NCBI GenBank assembly: GCA_017590115.1
Contig: JAGGNK010013558.1
Location: 13,381,752-13,445,751 of the forward strand
Direction: 5' to 3'
DNA: 64,000 bases
Origin: Montifringilla adamsi
Taxonomy: Eukaryota; Chordata; Aves; Passeriformes; Passeridae
Position 1 is the first letter of the stretch. Every line of letters starts with the position of its first letter. Under the pieces are notes generated by a model that was not told where the DNA came from, did no database searches, and saw only the letters and a program-made list of their open reading frames with translations. The position numbers and the translations under genes are program-made. Positions 1-12,195 of this stretch are shown in pieces.

Positions 1-1122
1 TCAGCCATGCTCCCAGATCTCGTGGAAGACAACACAAATCCTGCCAGTTGCCTTTCTCTGACACACACGTATTTGCTGGAACTGTCTCCTGTGAGTTTAG
101 GAGGAAAAGGCTCCGAATTAAATACACTTACACAATTATGGTTGTATTAACGTAATCTGCTAAGGGTGAATTCCATAAGGAAAATGTGTAAATTATGTGT
201 CCAAAGATCTGTGACTATGGAGGAGCCCAGCCAAGCATCCCAAACCAATAGCTTTAGCTTCTGGAGATGCTTCCTCCCACTTCTTCATGCTGTTGTAGAC
301 ATTCCCAGTGCAAGAGAGGTCCATGAAGAAGAGAAAATAAAATTTCCTGAGCTATCTACTCCCTTGCTGCTTTCAAGGTCTCCCCATCCCCGAAGTTTCA
401 CATATCCTTGTCCCACACTACTCCCTATAGTCAGGAAATGCCTAATATTTCTCTTCTTACAGAGGGTCTCCTTTAAGATGGATTAAACTAAAACTCCTTA
501 AACTCAGACCTGTCAATATCCTCTGCTGGAGACTTTGGATTTAGATATCTTTGCTCTACTGGAAAATATCCACTGATAACAAGCAATTATTATTATGAGA
601 TACATCCTTAGAGATAGAAACTGGCTGCTAGGAAAGACTGAAATGAAGGGAAGAGGAGAAAAATAAAAATACTATTCCCACTTACCCTGACAGGGATTTA
701 ATCACCTTCCCAGCATGACATATCAAGAGTCCTTGGACAACCTCCTGAACAAGACTCAATTGACACCTATAATGTAATGCACTTGATTTTCTCACGATAA
801 CATTAAGCATCATTACTAGAAATGGATGATACAGTTCAAAGCTAATTTCAAACTTAATTTGAAGCCATTAAATATATACGTAATTGCCTCTTCCCACAAA
901 CCAGCATTTGGGCCCCGAAGGCAGCATCCATAGTAAGCTAAAAGACAGTATGTGAAGTTCTTTCTGTGAGAATTTACCAGAGTGCATGAGATTAAATGAT
1001 TTATAAAATACATACATGAGCTCTCTAACAGGAAGAATTGAAATAAAACATTTTGTGATTAGGGCTGTTTTAAAACAATAACTGTAGTGGGGAGGAGGTG
1101 TTGTAGGAGGGGAACAGAGGGT
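1..1122. other. Unique non-coding sequence
   Basis: I see no gene, RNA or recognisable repeat here. The open frames at 166-486 and 868-1230 have no protein-like composition or recognisable motif. Base composition is AT-rich and CpG-poor, like the rest of the window. Confidence 0.6.
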
Positions 1123-1125
1123 TAA

Positions 1126-1404
1126 TGCGCTCGTCTTGCCAATGCTGTGGACCTGAATGTTCAAGTCAAGATGGAAAAAACTGAGCAAACCAACTGTGGC
1201 ATATTCCAGAAGGATTTTGGGGTGCATCATGAATCCTCAGAGAGTTCACAGCACAAGCAAACTGTGCTGGACAAGCAGCAGACCCCTGAGGATGGACCTG
1301 TCGGCTTTAAGGGCAGTGCTGAGACTGGCAGCCTCAAAATTAGCATCCCTGGCACAGAGCTGAGCAATGAACAAAAGGAGAGATCCTGCCAAAGCACAGA
1401 TTAG
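1126..1404 (+). other. Unrecognised 92-codon open frame, possible exon or gene relic
   Basis: A frame opens after a TAA at 1123-1125 and runs to TAG at 1402-1404. The only ATG that could start it is internal (MEK... at about 1171). The product would be hydrophilic, rich in Glu, Gln, Ser, Thr and Lys, with no membrane segment or known domain. Its composition is more protein-like than the other frames here, so it could be part of an exon or a decayed coding copy. No convincing acceptor lies just upstream and I recognise no homologue. A chance ORF is the likeliest explanation. Confidence 0.12.
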
Positions 1405-1728
1405 AAAATTAGTTCTGGAGGTGAACAAAAGAGTAGCTGGTACAGAATTTCAGTGGGGATACTAAAAATCTCAGTCTAGAACACAGCAAGGAAATGAGTT
1501 CCTTATAAAGCTCAGAAGAGGTGTCAAGTGAGGCAGGAGACACAGGGTGGGTGGAAAGATGTAAGATTAAAGTACTTGCACTGCTCAGATGACCTGGACT
1601 CCAGCAGTGCCCAGGACTGCTGATCACAGGAGCTACCACAGCATCTGCCTCCTTGGAAAGGCCCTCAGTGTGACCAGCATCTGCCAGGTGTAGGAGTGAG
1701 CTGACAGGATGTTCCATGCTCGTGCCAG
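1405..1728. other. Unique non-coding sequence before the LTR
   Basis: Nothing is recognised here. It ends with the bases CCAG (1725-1728), which are repeated directly after the LTR and serve as the left copy of its target-site duplication. Confidence 0.5.
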
Positions 1729-2003
1729 TGATGCCTCAGGTTTTAGCTTTTACTTTTTTTCAGATTCTGTACGGCTTTAGTGTATATTTCTGAGCTCCAT
1801 ATTAGGGGATGGTAAACTCTCTTCATAGAGTATGTAGACAAAACAATTCCTTGTCTAGCTGAGGACCAAGGACAACCGATCCAAATCTCTGGCCCAAGAG
1901 CACAAACAGTGGCAGAATGAAGGGAGAAAAACAAGAAGGATGGGACTTCATTAGCTAAAGCTATAATTGGACAATTAACACCAAAATGCAAATGGACCAG
2001 AAC

Positions 2004-2012
2004 TTATAAAAG
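2004..2012 (+). promoter_or_regulatory. LTR TATA box (TTATAAAAG)
   Basis: TTATAAAAG lies 276 bp into the LTR and 110 bp before its AATAAA, the usual place for the retroviral core promoter. Transcription would start near 2035 and run rightwards. Whether it is active cannot be seen from sequence. Confidence 0.65.
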
Positions 2013-2121
2013 TGTGAGACCCCATGATCAATTGTCCATTTTTGTGACCATTTTGGTTCATCTTGGGTGCAGCCCTGGCTGGGCTCTTGTGCTGCCCAAG
2101 ATGCATCCATTGAGGCCTTTT

Positions 2122-2127
2122 AATAAA
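2122..2127 (+). terminator. LTR poly(A) signal AATAAA
   Basis: AATAAA lies 62 bp before the LTR end. It is followed by a T/GT-rich stretch (about 2133-2170) that suits the downstream cleavage element. It could end viral transcripts, or host transcripts reading rightwards. Confidence 0.65.
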
Positions 2128-3138
2128 TCCCTACTTTATTCCTTAGCTCTGTGTAGTCTCTGTTCTAGGTCAGCCTTCACAAGGCATCACCAGGACACTC
2201 AGTAGCAGGACTTTTGAATGCTCACCAAGGCCAATAAGGCAGCTGAGGACAGCTGGGAATGGGATTACCTACAGGGGCTTGTGGGGCTGCAGCAGCAATA
2301 TGGGACAGACACACACCTAAGGTCAGGCTTTGGCCAGTACAAGACAGTGGTGGAAATAATTTTGAAATGTGTTATCCCTTGGTAAGGCTGGATACAAAAT
2401 AGGGAGTTCATATCCAGATTGTGGCCTATTTCCAGTTCTGAAATCCAAACATCATATATTCCTGTTTCTTTATCCAGGGTTGCTTTAGTGCTTAATTATC
2501 TACCTGCTGGCCCGGCCTTTTCTGCCATACTGGTGCCAGACCATCACTGATGTGTCTATCAGGGTGAAACGAGCTCTGAACTGGGTGATAAATAGTTGTT
2601 TTTGCTGCAGCTGCTCACATCTCGTAAATGTTTAAACAGCATAATCACACACATATCTAGTAGCTGCTTGGTTATGTTTATTTTGGATGAGGTGCTATGA
2701 AGTTTCTTAGATGTGTGTGTCAAATATTCATAGATGGCAGGCTACTGAAATATTTTTCTTTAGTATTTATTTATGGACTTTATTTATCAACAGAATCAAT
2801 CTTCACGTTCCCAGACGCAGCATTATTTCTTGCCTTACCCATTTTTCCCAGACAGTGCCTGTCTATCTAACAATATCCCTCTTCCTGCAACATCTATTCA
2901 CAGAATATCTGTGCAAGGTATCTTCCCATGGGTACTCACAGCATCCATCTCTTTAATTCCAGCCATATATCCACTCCATCTAATGCTCGTCATCTCTCTG
3001 AAGCACTTGCTCTCTCTCTCTCCTCACCATCTCTTTATCTAGGCAACGGTATCTGTCTCTCTGTTGTGATTCTCTATCCCTTTCTCTCAGTCACTTACCA
3101 GGGTATAATTATGGATTTTGGACCACAAGAGGTTTCCC

Positions 3139-3160
3139 TTTTTTTCTTTTTTTTTTTTTT
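3139..3160. repeat. Poly(T) tract, T7-C-T14
   Basis: A 22-base T tract with one C interruption. On the minus strand it would be a poly(A) run, but there is no recognisable transcript sequence next to it. Confidence 0.9.
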
Positions 3161-3760
3161 CTCCCCAAATTGGGCTCACAAATCACCGGTTAATTTATTT
3201 GTTTTTATGCAAAGGCTGGATGTGAGAAATGAACTCCAGAAGGGTATAAGTGCCTTTGGGTCAAAGACTCTTTCTCAGACTTTTTTGCTTCCCTGCTGTG
3301 TGTGAACTGTTCACTGCTGTGAGAGCTGCTGTTATCTGAGAAACTCATCTTCAAACAAAGATGCTGCAGTGACTGCTGCCTCCCTGTTCTCTTCCTCTTT
3401 TCCCTTTTTTCCCTCCCATATTTCCTCTCTTGCCTTTCCCCAGTACATTGTATCCACTACTTCAAGTTTTTCCCTTCCTTTCTTTTGTCTGCTTGGTATT
3501 CCGAGGATGACAAGTGAAAGTCCCCCCCTATTAAAAATTCACTGTCAAATAAATATTAAAGCAGGCAGGAAAATCCAGTTGGCTCTGTGTGATTTATCAT
3601 GATCTGCAACACAAGACCTAGGTTTACCCACTTCACAGGGGTATGAAGGACTTGGTGATCCTCAGCTCTTAGAAACCCCATATGGGGACAGATTCCCTCC
3701 TCACCATCAACCTGAATGAGATGGGTAGGGCAGGAGAGGAAGAATGTAAAAACTAAAACC

Positions 3761-3812
3761 TCTCCCTGCTTTTTTTCTTCCTCCTTTTTTTCTTCCCACA
3801 TTTTTCTCTTAC
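3761..3812. repeat. Polypyrimidine tract
   Basis: About 50 bases almost entirely C and T, with T7 and T8 runs. It sits 50 bp before a purine tract of similar length (3863-3914), so the pair forms an imperfect inverted arrangement. Confidence 0.7.
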
Positions 3813-3862
3813 ACAAAAATTGACACAAGAACAAAAAATTATCAGGTCACATGGAAATTAAT

Positions 3863-3914
3863 GGGCAGGAGAGGAAAAGAAAAAAGAAAAAAAGGAAAGA
3901 AAAAGAAAGAAAGC
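3863..3914. repeat. Polypurine (GA-rich) tract
   Basis: About 50 bases, almost all A and G, made of GAAA/GAAAA-type units. It is complementary in character to the pyrimidine tract just upstream. Such tracts often vary in length between individuals. Confidence 0.75.
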
Positions 3915-5137
3915 AGAGCAAACTCTGTCAGGAAAGGAGGGAGGGAAAAGCTTCCATTTCTCTGGTTTTGGTTCCCTATGCAAAGATCCCAGCAGTTCAT
4001 AATTTTTCTTCAGGCAGGGCCAGTATGGTTCAACAGCAAAATAAAACATGCAATAATTAATTAATAGCTTCATAGTTTTATGGATAGGTTTAACTCTCCC
4101 TTATTTAGAGCTGCTGGAAAAGACTGAGGCAGATGCAAAGCACAACAACATGAATTAACTATCAACATGGAAGGAGAAAATATTTTCACTGAAGTGAGCA
4201 AATTTGCTGATAGCTTATGGACTTCAGAGGGGACCCAGATTTAATTTGAAGAGTAAAGATATTTCCTCTCCCACCACAGTCTGCCATGTGTGTGTGAGCT
4301 ACCAGCTAGGACTGCTAGCCTGTGCCTTAGTTCCTTCACAGCAAAGGATGGGAATAACTGTGCTCCCAGGAGTGGCAATCTGCCAAATGATGACTAACTC
4401 TTGGAGAAGAACAGTCAATGCAGCTTTCAGAGGAGAAGGCAGAAGAAAAACTCACCACTCCCCTTCACTGTATTGGTTGCAACTGTTTAATAGTGTTTTA
4501 AACATGTAACATCCGTGAAGGAGACATGAGTGGGGAAAGCTTCCACACAGAAGCAGTCCATGAACACAACAGGTCCACAAGAGAGGTCTGCTGTGAGTGC
4601 TTGTCTCATAAAGAAAGAAGCTTCTGCCATACCCAGACCCACAGCAAGGAGCAGAGAAAGAGGCAAGGAAGACAGAAAATGGAGAATTATGAGGTCAGGG
4701 GTCAGCTGCTCAAGAGGTTTTGTGTCTGTCCTCATGTTCACCTTTATCATGGTGTGAAGACACAGTATGAACCACTGGAACAGGATGTGGAGGCACTCCA
4801 AAGGTAGATCAGAAAGAACAATCCATCTTGTCTGACTTGTCTAATTTACTTATTGTGAGCAGATGGGTTATGAGGTCTGCCATCAGTGATGAATTATATT
4901 CATGATAAGTCATTCCCAGCTAATGAGGATCCATTATCATTATCTGCTAAGGAAGAGTAACGGCTTGCCAAGACAGAGTGGGGGTTTCACAGTTTCCAGG
5001 GAGAATATTCTGGGCTGGTAGCCACCTGGCTATTGAATTTTCAGGAAACTGAAAGCTTTCCAAGATGGATACCTTCTGCTTGTTTCAAGCCTTGGTTTTT
5101 AATGTCTTTGGGCAACTTCAGGAGAGGGAATGTAAAA

Positions 5138-5159
5138 GGAGGTGGAGGAGGAGGAGGAA
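5138..5159 (+). repeat. Short (GGA)n microsatellite
   Basis: Imperfect GGA trinucleotide repeat with one GGT interruption, about seven units. Confidence 0.75.
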
Positions 5160-7590
5160 GTGAGGGAAAATAGTAGTAACTGTGTCTGATAAGACTGGGA
5201 TTAAATCAAGGTCTCACTCTAATTACACTGCATTTAAATAAATTTTGCCTAGTAAGTAATTGTAATTAAACTGCAATTAAACATGTATTTATATCACCAT
5301 TTCCTCCCCTGCACAGCTGTCTCTTTCCACCTCCTGTTGTTGCTGTCTACCTGCCAAAACCTCTGAATTATCACAAGGGATTTTGCATTTCCTTGGACTT
5401 CCTGGAGGAGATCTTGTGGGGGGAAAGGTCTGAGGCTCCCCCACAAGAAGCTAAAAGGAACTTCTGTTTTCAACTGTGTTGGAAGAATGGTGCAGCTGAT
5501 GCTGTGATAAACTAGACCTGAGGAAAACGTTGTGAGGAGCAAAGGTATGAATGAAAGGAAGTAAATGTCTCTTTTCCTCACAGGGGAACTGGAAAAGGGA
5601 CACACTTTCACCTCTTTGAAACTTCTTCACATTTGGGCTAGAAATGAAGGTATCCTCCTTGCCTTCTTCAGAGCACCTTTGTTATGAGTTTCTTTCCTAA
5701 AGCCCCAGATCTCTGTTTACAGCATCAAGTTTGTGCATTCTTTTACATTATCTGGAGGAAAAGAGCTCACTTACCTACAGAGTATCACCTGCAGGTGAGA
5801 GTCCAGACCTCAGAATACAACTTTTGAGCTCTGTTTTCAGCTTTTTAGCAGTATCCACTAACTCTAACTGTGTCTCAGTTTCCTTTATTTGCTGCTCTGA
5901 GCTCCCTATACATAACAACCCTAGAGATGGTCTTTAACGTTTACTGCAGTTCTCAACAATTGGGTTAGGAAAGTCTGTCATGGAAAAACATGAGGTTCTA
6001 GCTATTTAAAATGAAAGCTAGTTCCTGTTGGGAACCTGAAGGCAGTAAGGAAAGGAGAAACAAAAGAAGAAATAAACAGCTAAAGGGAGAGTGATAAAAA
6101 TTAGAAGGTGAACATATCACAGCAGGAAGAATGCCCAGGGCTAACGAAAGCAAACTGGTTTCTGTGCCTTACCTCCCTCCTCATCAGAGATGATGGAAAA
6201 CATCTCCATTTGTGCCTCTGCTCTCACAAAGCTCTAATTAAGGGACTGGAGAAATACCACCATCACCCTCATCTGTTTGTGCTCAGTTGCTGAAAGGACA
6301 CCATGCATCTCCCTGACAGGTAGTCATTACAGCTGGGTATGGGCACCCCTCCTCCCAGCAGAGCTCCAGCCCTCAGTTAAATGCCTCCAAGGGGATCCTC
6401 CATGTGCTCCTGGGAGCTGAGCCACGAAGCCCTTCTCATGGAAATCACTGCTGGCAGGGAAAGAGCAGCTGATGGGGCAGGGACTGCATTCTGGACATGT
6501 TGCTTCAAACGACACATGGCAAATGGGAGAATACACGTGTAAAAATGTGTGGTATCCAGGAGTGCATGTGGGTGCAATGTATACAGTAATAAAAAAATTC
6601 ATTATTATCCAAAATTAGTTAAATCTATTTAGTTACTGACAATTTCCATGTGACTGCTGTGTTACAAGCTTTCACTGCCTCTCTTGCTTCAGACATTTCT
6701 GTTTTCTCTCTGATTAAATGGTCTCAGGAAGGTCCTTATGGCAGTGTTTGGTGAAAAAAAAATCAAAACAAGCATCTCAAGCTTGATTTTCTGATGTGAC
6801 CAATAGTCAACCTGATCTGGAGTAATCTGTCACGTCAAAGAATATAGATCCCAACTCTGTGACTGTCTTTTCAAACCTTTCTTTAATCTATAAACCTCAG
6901 TTCTACTCTCATAAATAGGAGACAAAAGCAATGCTACTGGAGTGACATTTATCAGAGGAGTGATTGGACATTACTTTCCTTGCAGACTCACTCTGGAATC
7001 ATTGTTTATTTATTGGTTTGTCAACATCTTTCACTCATAAACAGTCTGATCTAAATGGTATCCTTTCTACTTTCTAAATCAAAATGGGAGGAAACCCCCA
7101 AGGCTGTCATCACCCACAGTTTCCCCACACAGCATCTTTTTTAATCAGGAGCCAGGGAAAGAAATGCCACCATTTTAGGGTACATGAACTGCTGCCCTTT
7201 CCCTCTGGCAAAATGCTGTGCACAGACACAAACCATCGAGTACACCACTACTTTCAGTTTGATTCGGTTCAACTTAGAGATGCAGTCAAAGGAGGAAAAT
7301 TACTGTCATAGGTCAAAGCCCAAACCTTCTTTTCTCTTTAATAGCCCTGTGACTGCCTCAGGCTTTTTGTTTTCACTTACAGTGAACTCCAATCTGCCAG
7401 CAATTTTGTTCTGCTATTAGACAGATGGAATAATGTGAACAATTATCACCTCTGTGTGCATTCTCTATCTTTCTCTTTTGATGTAAGTACATCTATTTGC
7501 AATCATGGATGGCCTTCAGCCCCTTTAAAAGAGACTTAAGACAGATCTTTTAGAAACGAGGCTTAGACAAGTCTCCTGAAATTTGGGACT

Positions 7591-7702
7591 CAGTGGAGAT
7601 ATTCTAGAACCATCTGGATGCAATCCTTTGCAATGTGCTCTAGCATGACCCTGCTGGAGCAGGGAGATGGACCAGATGACCCACAGTTCCAATCTCACCC
7701 AG
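7591..7702 (+). mobile_element. CR1 LINE, 3' end fragment
   Basis: The stretch from the GTGGAGATATTC core (about 7593), through the CATCTGGATG block, to GGACCAGATGACCC follows the order of the CR1 3' untranslated region as I remember it. The 3' terminal octamer repeats are not preserved. CR1 copies are usually truncated at the 5' end, and only the last 100 or so bases remain here. Divergence is moderate, suggesting an avian-age copy. The overlapping open frames at 7525-7770 and 7618-7887 are shadows of this non-coding tail. Confidence 0.75.
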
Positions 7703-8843
7703 CATGGGCAGAGCTCAAGAGAAAACCTTCCCATTTCTTCCTGTGCCTGCCTGTCCCATCCAGCTTCCATTGGATCCAGGCTGTGCTGCCCCTGCTGTGT
7801 GCAGACTCAGCCACTTCCACAGCTGAACATTCACCACAAATCCTCACTTTGGCTTACTGGAAACAAAACAGACCATGGGCAGATTAAAAATGAGATCAGC
7901 ATCCCTTCCCTTGTGGATTATTTGCTCTGGAGGGGTAGGCAGCACTAACAAAAATGTTTCGATGCAGGGGCTATTTTCTTCTCAGTGGTGCACTAGACTG
8001 GTCATTTTTACACACCAGAGCATGATTGACATTCCTAGTCCTAGGAAAAAATGTTTTGCAGATTTAGCCATGGTAGGAAGAAGGAAATAATTTGGAGCAA
8101 AATCCAGATATTCAGTCTGAAATCTCAGAGAGGAAAGCAGTGAGAGGAGGGGGGAAAGCAGAAGAGAAATCCTCAAAAGGTAGAGGCAGAATGCTGTGAG
8201 ACATTATCCTTCATTCAGCATGCAGATGAGTTTGCCAGGCAGGAAGCAAAATGGAGAAAAGGTGTCTGAGGCATCACATGCCATCTCTGCTGCCACTCAC
8301 ACACTTTAATTACCCCTAAATCAAGTGCAATAGCTTCCCCAGCCCTGAAATGCACGCTGCCTGTCTCCTTATACACATAATAAGGCCTGCAGGGATTTCA
8401 GAGACTTTACCCTTGCACATCTCATTGCTCTGATCCTGAGGTTTCTTTTAGCATAAAATCAGCAGAAAAGCATTGAGAGGCACAACCTTATTTTAACAAA
8501 TCCTTATCCTGCTTGCCAAACCTACCTGAGTCAATGAATCCCCAGGTCTGTGATTTGGATTCTCTTGCACAGGTTATATTTGTGTACTGCTGTTTCCATA
8601 TGTCATCCTGCACTTGATATGCTGCTCCTAACTCCACTGGTACCTACACAAGGAAGGAGCCCCAGCAGAAAATCTGCAATATTTCGAATTTACATGAGAT
8701 TTCTAGGAATGGGCAAGACATTTTGGAAGGAGGAAAAAAAAGAATCTCCAAACACTTGTCCCCTTCCCCTTCCTTTGATACAAATCAAAATTAGTTCCTC
8801 CTAGGGAAATTAAGGTCACAAAAATTTAGCTGAGCTCTCTCTC

Positions 8844-8864
8844 TTTTTTTTTTATTTTTTTTTT
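8844..8864. repeat. T-rich tract, T10-A-T10
   Basis: Low-complexity T tract preceded by a short CT run (8835-8843). Confidence 0.85.
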
Positions 8865-11800
8865 CTATTTCTATCTCTGGTTCTTGGCCTTCAATTTGTT
8901 AATTAATGTGGGTGACATCCAAGGAGAAATGTACAAAAAGAAGTATTAAACACCATAAGAGGGGAATTAGTCTCAACCACTACAATGACATCTGGTCTAA
9001 ACTAAATTTTGTGGCTGCCCCTCAAATCTATGAAGGGAGACAAAAGATACATTGCAACCATAGGTAAATAAAGTTAATAATTTGATCATCTTTCAGCCGC
9101 CTCTTCCTCTCTTCATGAACTACAGAGGAAGGTAGGCAACCAGCTCTATTTAGACACACAAATTTTACAGCCAAAGGCTATATTTTGCAAAGGTTTACAC
9201 TGCTGAGAAAACATGCCCCAAGGAGAAGTTTGAGCTGAGATAGATGAAGGATATTAAAATGGTCAATGAAGAAAGAGATGAGCCTAAACTATTAAATCCA
9301 TATATTCCTGCAAAGTTCAACACCAGGGCTGTCTGAACATCCTGAATTTTGGATATATATCACTGAAATAGGGAAGGTCTAGGACAGGCAAAAGATAAGT
9401 AGAAAAATCTGTGTTTTGCTCAGGTTTTTGTTGGCTTTTCTTGGCAAAAACAATGAATGCATCACCCACAATGCAGAGTGAGAGCAATCCTTTCCCCAAA
9501 AACTTGCGCAGGAGTGGGCTGGAATGTAACAGCAGTATGATAATATATTAAGTGGCAATATAATCTTATCCTGAAAATTTCATACTGTTAGCAAATTATG
9601 GTCTTGCTAAGAACCATGATATGTGGTTTGCTGGCTCAGTCTTGCAGGATATTTGTTGTCCCATCTGAATATCAGGAGATGATCCAAAATCCAGGTTGAG
9701 CAGTCCTTGAGGAGGACACCTGGGATAAACATAGTTCCAGTGGAAGGTGTGGGCTGGAGTTTTGAGTTTCTTTTGTGAATAAATGGAACCAGAAAGCTGC
9801 CACCTGCTTGGGATGCATTTGAAAGTAGAAAGAAAGATAAACATTGCAGGAGCTTATGATATTATAAAACCCTTATTCTTTAACTTGATTCCCATCTTAG
9901 AGACACCCACAGGAAGCCCATCTACAGGAGGGATCTGAGAAAGGAAAGGGCAAGGAATTAGGGAATCTTTCCTACAACCACTAGAAAAGAAATTGCATTA
10001 GAATATGGGGGTGTAAAAAGGTTTTGAAAGCTGCTTTTTTTAAAAAAAAATATTGTAGCAGCTCTATTGGTACCTGGCTTTTCTCTGTTGAACAAAACTT
10101 CAGCCCCTTCCCATTCTAAATCTAGTTTAATGCTCTCAAGCCAGATTCTGGACCAAGACCCTCTTGCACACTTGGTCATTTTGTGCCTATGCCTGAAACC
10201 TGAAGAGGAAGAGGCATGTTGGGAGAGGATGACAGTTCTCTCACAGTGGTGTGGACAAAGTTACCACACTCACAGGCCACATACTCATTACAGCTATCTG
10301 CTGCTACCACTACTTCCCTTCTGACAGCATTCTATCCACATTAAAATAAATGCTGTTGTAATGATAAACAACTGGTGAGTGCGACGTGACTGCTGACCTC
10401 ACACGTGCACCCACAGCAGGGAGCAGAAGAGATTTCCATGAAACATAAGAAGAAAATGGAGAGCTCACTTATGATGGGGAAAGTAGTCTTGCAAGACCTC
10501 ACTGAACCTACAGGCAAAATCCATCACCTGAGTTGTGTGTTCAGTTCTGGTTCTGCAGTGCTGCCACCTGACACCAGCACTGCACCTGCCCCCCGTGTGT
10601 TTCAGATCCACTGGTACATGACTCTATAATATTTCCCTTCTCATTTGTCTCAGAAATGCTGAGCACAGTGTGAAAAATCAGCAAGAGCAAGGAATTCTCA
10701 ACAAAGTTGAAAACAATGCCACAGGTAGGTAAACATCTGAGGTGGGAATGAGCTGCCAAACATCAGCTCCTTGACTCCTTAGAATATTTTGTTTCTTATT
10801 TTTACATATGCACATGCTGTAAAGCCTGTTTATCTGTTTGCTGTTTGCCCAATGAATCTCCAAAGCCTCCTGTGCCTCAGCTATGATTCATTTCTGAACG
10901 AATTCATGAAAGGCAAATAACATGTTTCCAGATCCACACACTTGTCTGATATTACTGGGCACTTCATCATTTGGAGGAAATTTTTTCCCACTTGTCTCAA
11001 TCTTCCCTTTCCCCTCATACATGTAAAACCATCGCCCCTGTATGCTGACCGTGCAGAGATTACAAATCATTTTAAGTGGAGGAGAGGTTGAGCCCCAGCT
11101 TTGTTCTTGCTGCATTTTGTTTAAGTTGCTCGTGCTGTTCCAACATCTGTCATATCCTCCACAGCAGTGCAATCAAACTGTCAGGGCTGAGTGAAGTTTT
11201 GCTGATCCAATCTGCTCCTTCTGTGATTCCTGTCAAAAGCATCAGGAGGTGGCAGATACAGTTGTGTGCTCTTTAAACAACAGATCTTTATTTTTGCACA
11301 TTAAAGGAACTGCTATTGTTTGTTTCTCTTAAGCTCACAAAGCGTGCTCAGATGTGGCTGCGGTCACAAACCAGGCTGCACTTCCCAGATTCCTCTGCAT
11401 TCCCATGGGTCCCCAATTTCACCCCCCACCTTCTCTTGTGAGGACTGAACATATAAATATCTCTCAGCCTTGCTGGCCTCTGTAATTCCACAACATATCT
11501 TGGAGCACCTAGGAGGAAGTTACTTTCTGGATCCTGCATTATTATTAATGAGGTAATTAAACCAAAGAGTTGTACAGAAAGGGGAAGAGTCATATTTTAA
11601 TAAGCTCCCTTCTGGATACTGCACTATGAGTTGCCAGAGAAATGTTATTCCCTGTTAACTATACCAAAGGATCCAATACTAATTGATATTATTGATACAA
11701 ATATCACTAATCACCTTGACTAAAAGGACAGGATGTTCTTTCATCATTTAAAAAGTATGTACCTTTGATGTACCTTAATAACCAAAAGAATTTGGAAAAA

Positions 11801-12180
11801 AAAATTATTCCATTTGGGCTCTGTTAATATGCAGCATGTATTTTTAATCAGCTTTCCAGCATGATGCACCTTTTCACACTTCTGACTGAAGCCTTAAACT
11901 CGTGCTGTGAAATGGAAACTTACAGTTTTATCATTTCATAAAAGGAACCTGAATCTGAGGTGAATCGTATGGTCCTGCCCCATTTCTGTGCTGGCCTCAT
12001 AGCCTATGGCTTTCCCACCAGGGCAGAAAGTCTTCTAATTACAGCAAAGCGCCAATGGAAAATGAAACCAAGGATGCCATTGTGCCCTCTTCTCTAATAC
12101 TTATATTGGCTGGTGATTCCTGCTGCGATGAAAAATCTGGTTCAGAAATGCTTTGATTCATTAAAGAAAAAATGTTTAAG

Positions 12181-12195
12181 AAAAAAAAAAAAAAA
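12181..12195 (+). repeat. Poly(A) run (A15)
   Basis: Fifteen A bases, with ATTAAA about 24 bases upstream. This spacing would suit the tail of a retrocopy, but I see no matching target duplication and no recognisable transcript upstream. Confidence 0.85.

Larger units (their letters stand above)
1729..2189 (+). mobile_element. Solo LTR of an endogenous retrovirus, 461 bp
   Basis: The element begins TGATGCCT (1729-1736) and ends AGGCATCA (2182-2189). These are perfect 8-bp inverted termini in the canonical TG...CA form. It is flanked on both sides by CCAG (1725-1728 and 2190-2193), a 4-bp target-site duplication. A TATA box lies at 2004-2012 and AATAAA at 2122-2127, in the right order and spacing for U3-R-U5 on the plus strand. 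No primer-binding site or gag/pol sequence follows 2189, so this is a solo LTR left by recombination between two LTRs. A 4-bp duplication is typical of class I (gamma-like) elements. The sequence around 2070-2130 resembles passerine LTRs as I remember them, but the family name is not established here. The intact ends suggest a fairly young insertion. Confidence 0.85.
2190..7590. other. Unique non-coding sequence with low-complexity tracts
   Basis: No gene is recognised. The tracts at 3139-3160, 3761-3812, 3863-3914 and 5138-5159 are listed separately. The open frames here (for example 2773-3042, 2928-3305, 4204-4509, 5294-5611) show no domain, signal peptide or conserved motif. A homeodomain-core-rich AT block lies around 5218-5285. 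Confidence 0.55.

Noticed and set aside
3139..3200. Minus-strand poly(A) with TTTATT nearby
   Set aside because: The signal is about 30 bases from the run, the body is unrecognised, and no target duplication is seen.
10534..10552. CR1-like phrase GTGTGTTCAGTTCTGG
   Set aside because: Isolated short match; neighbouring CR1 blocks are absent.
12060..12195. Retrocopy tail (ATTAAA then A15)
   Set aside because: No recognisable transcript upstream and no copy of the bases after the A run (GATAAAAACTC) found within the preceding several hundred bases.
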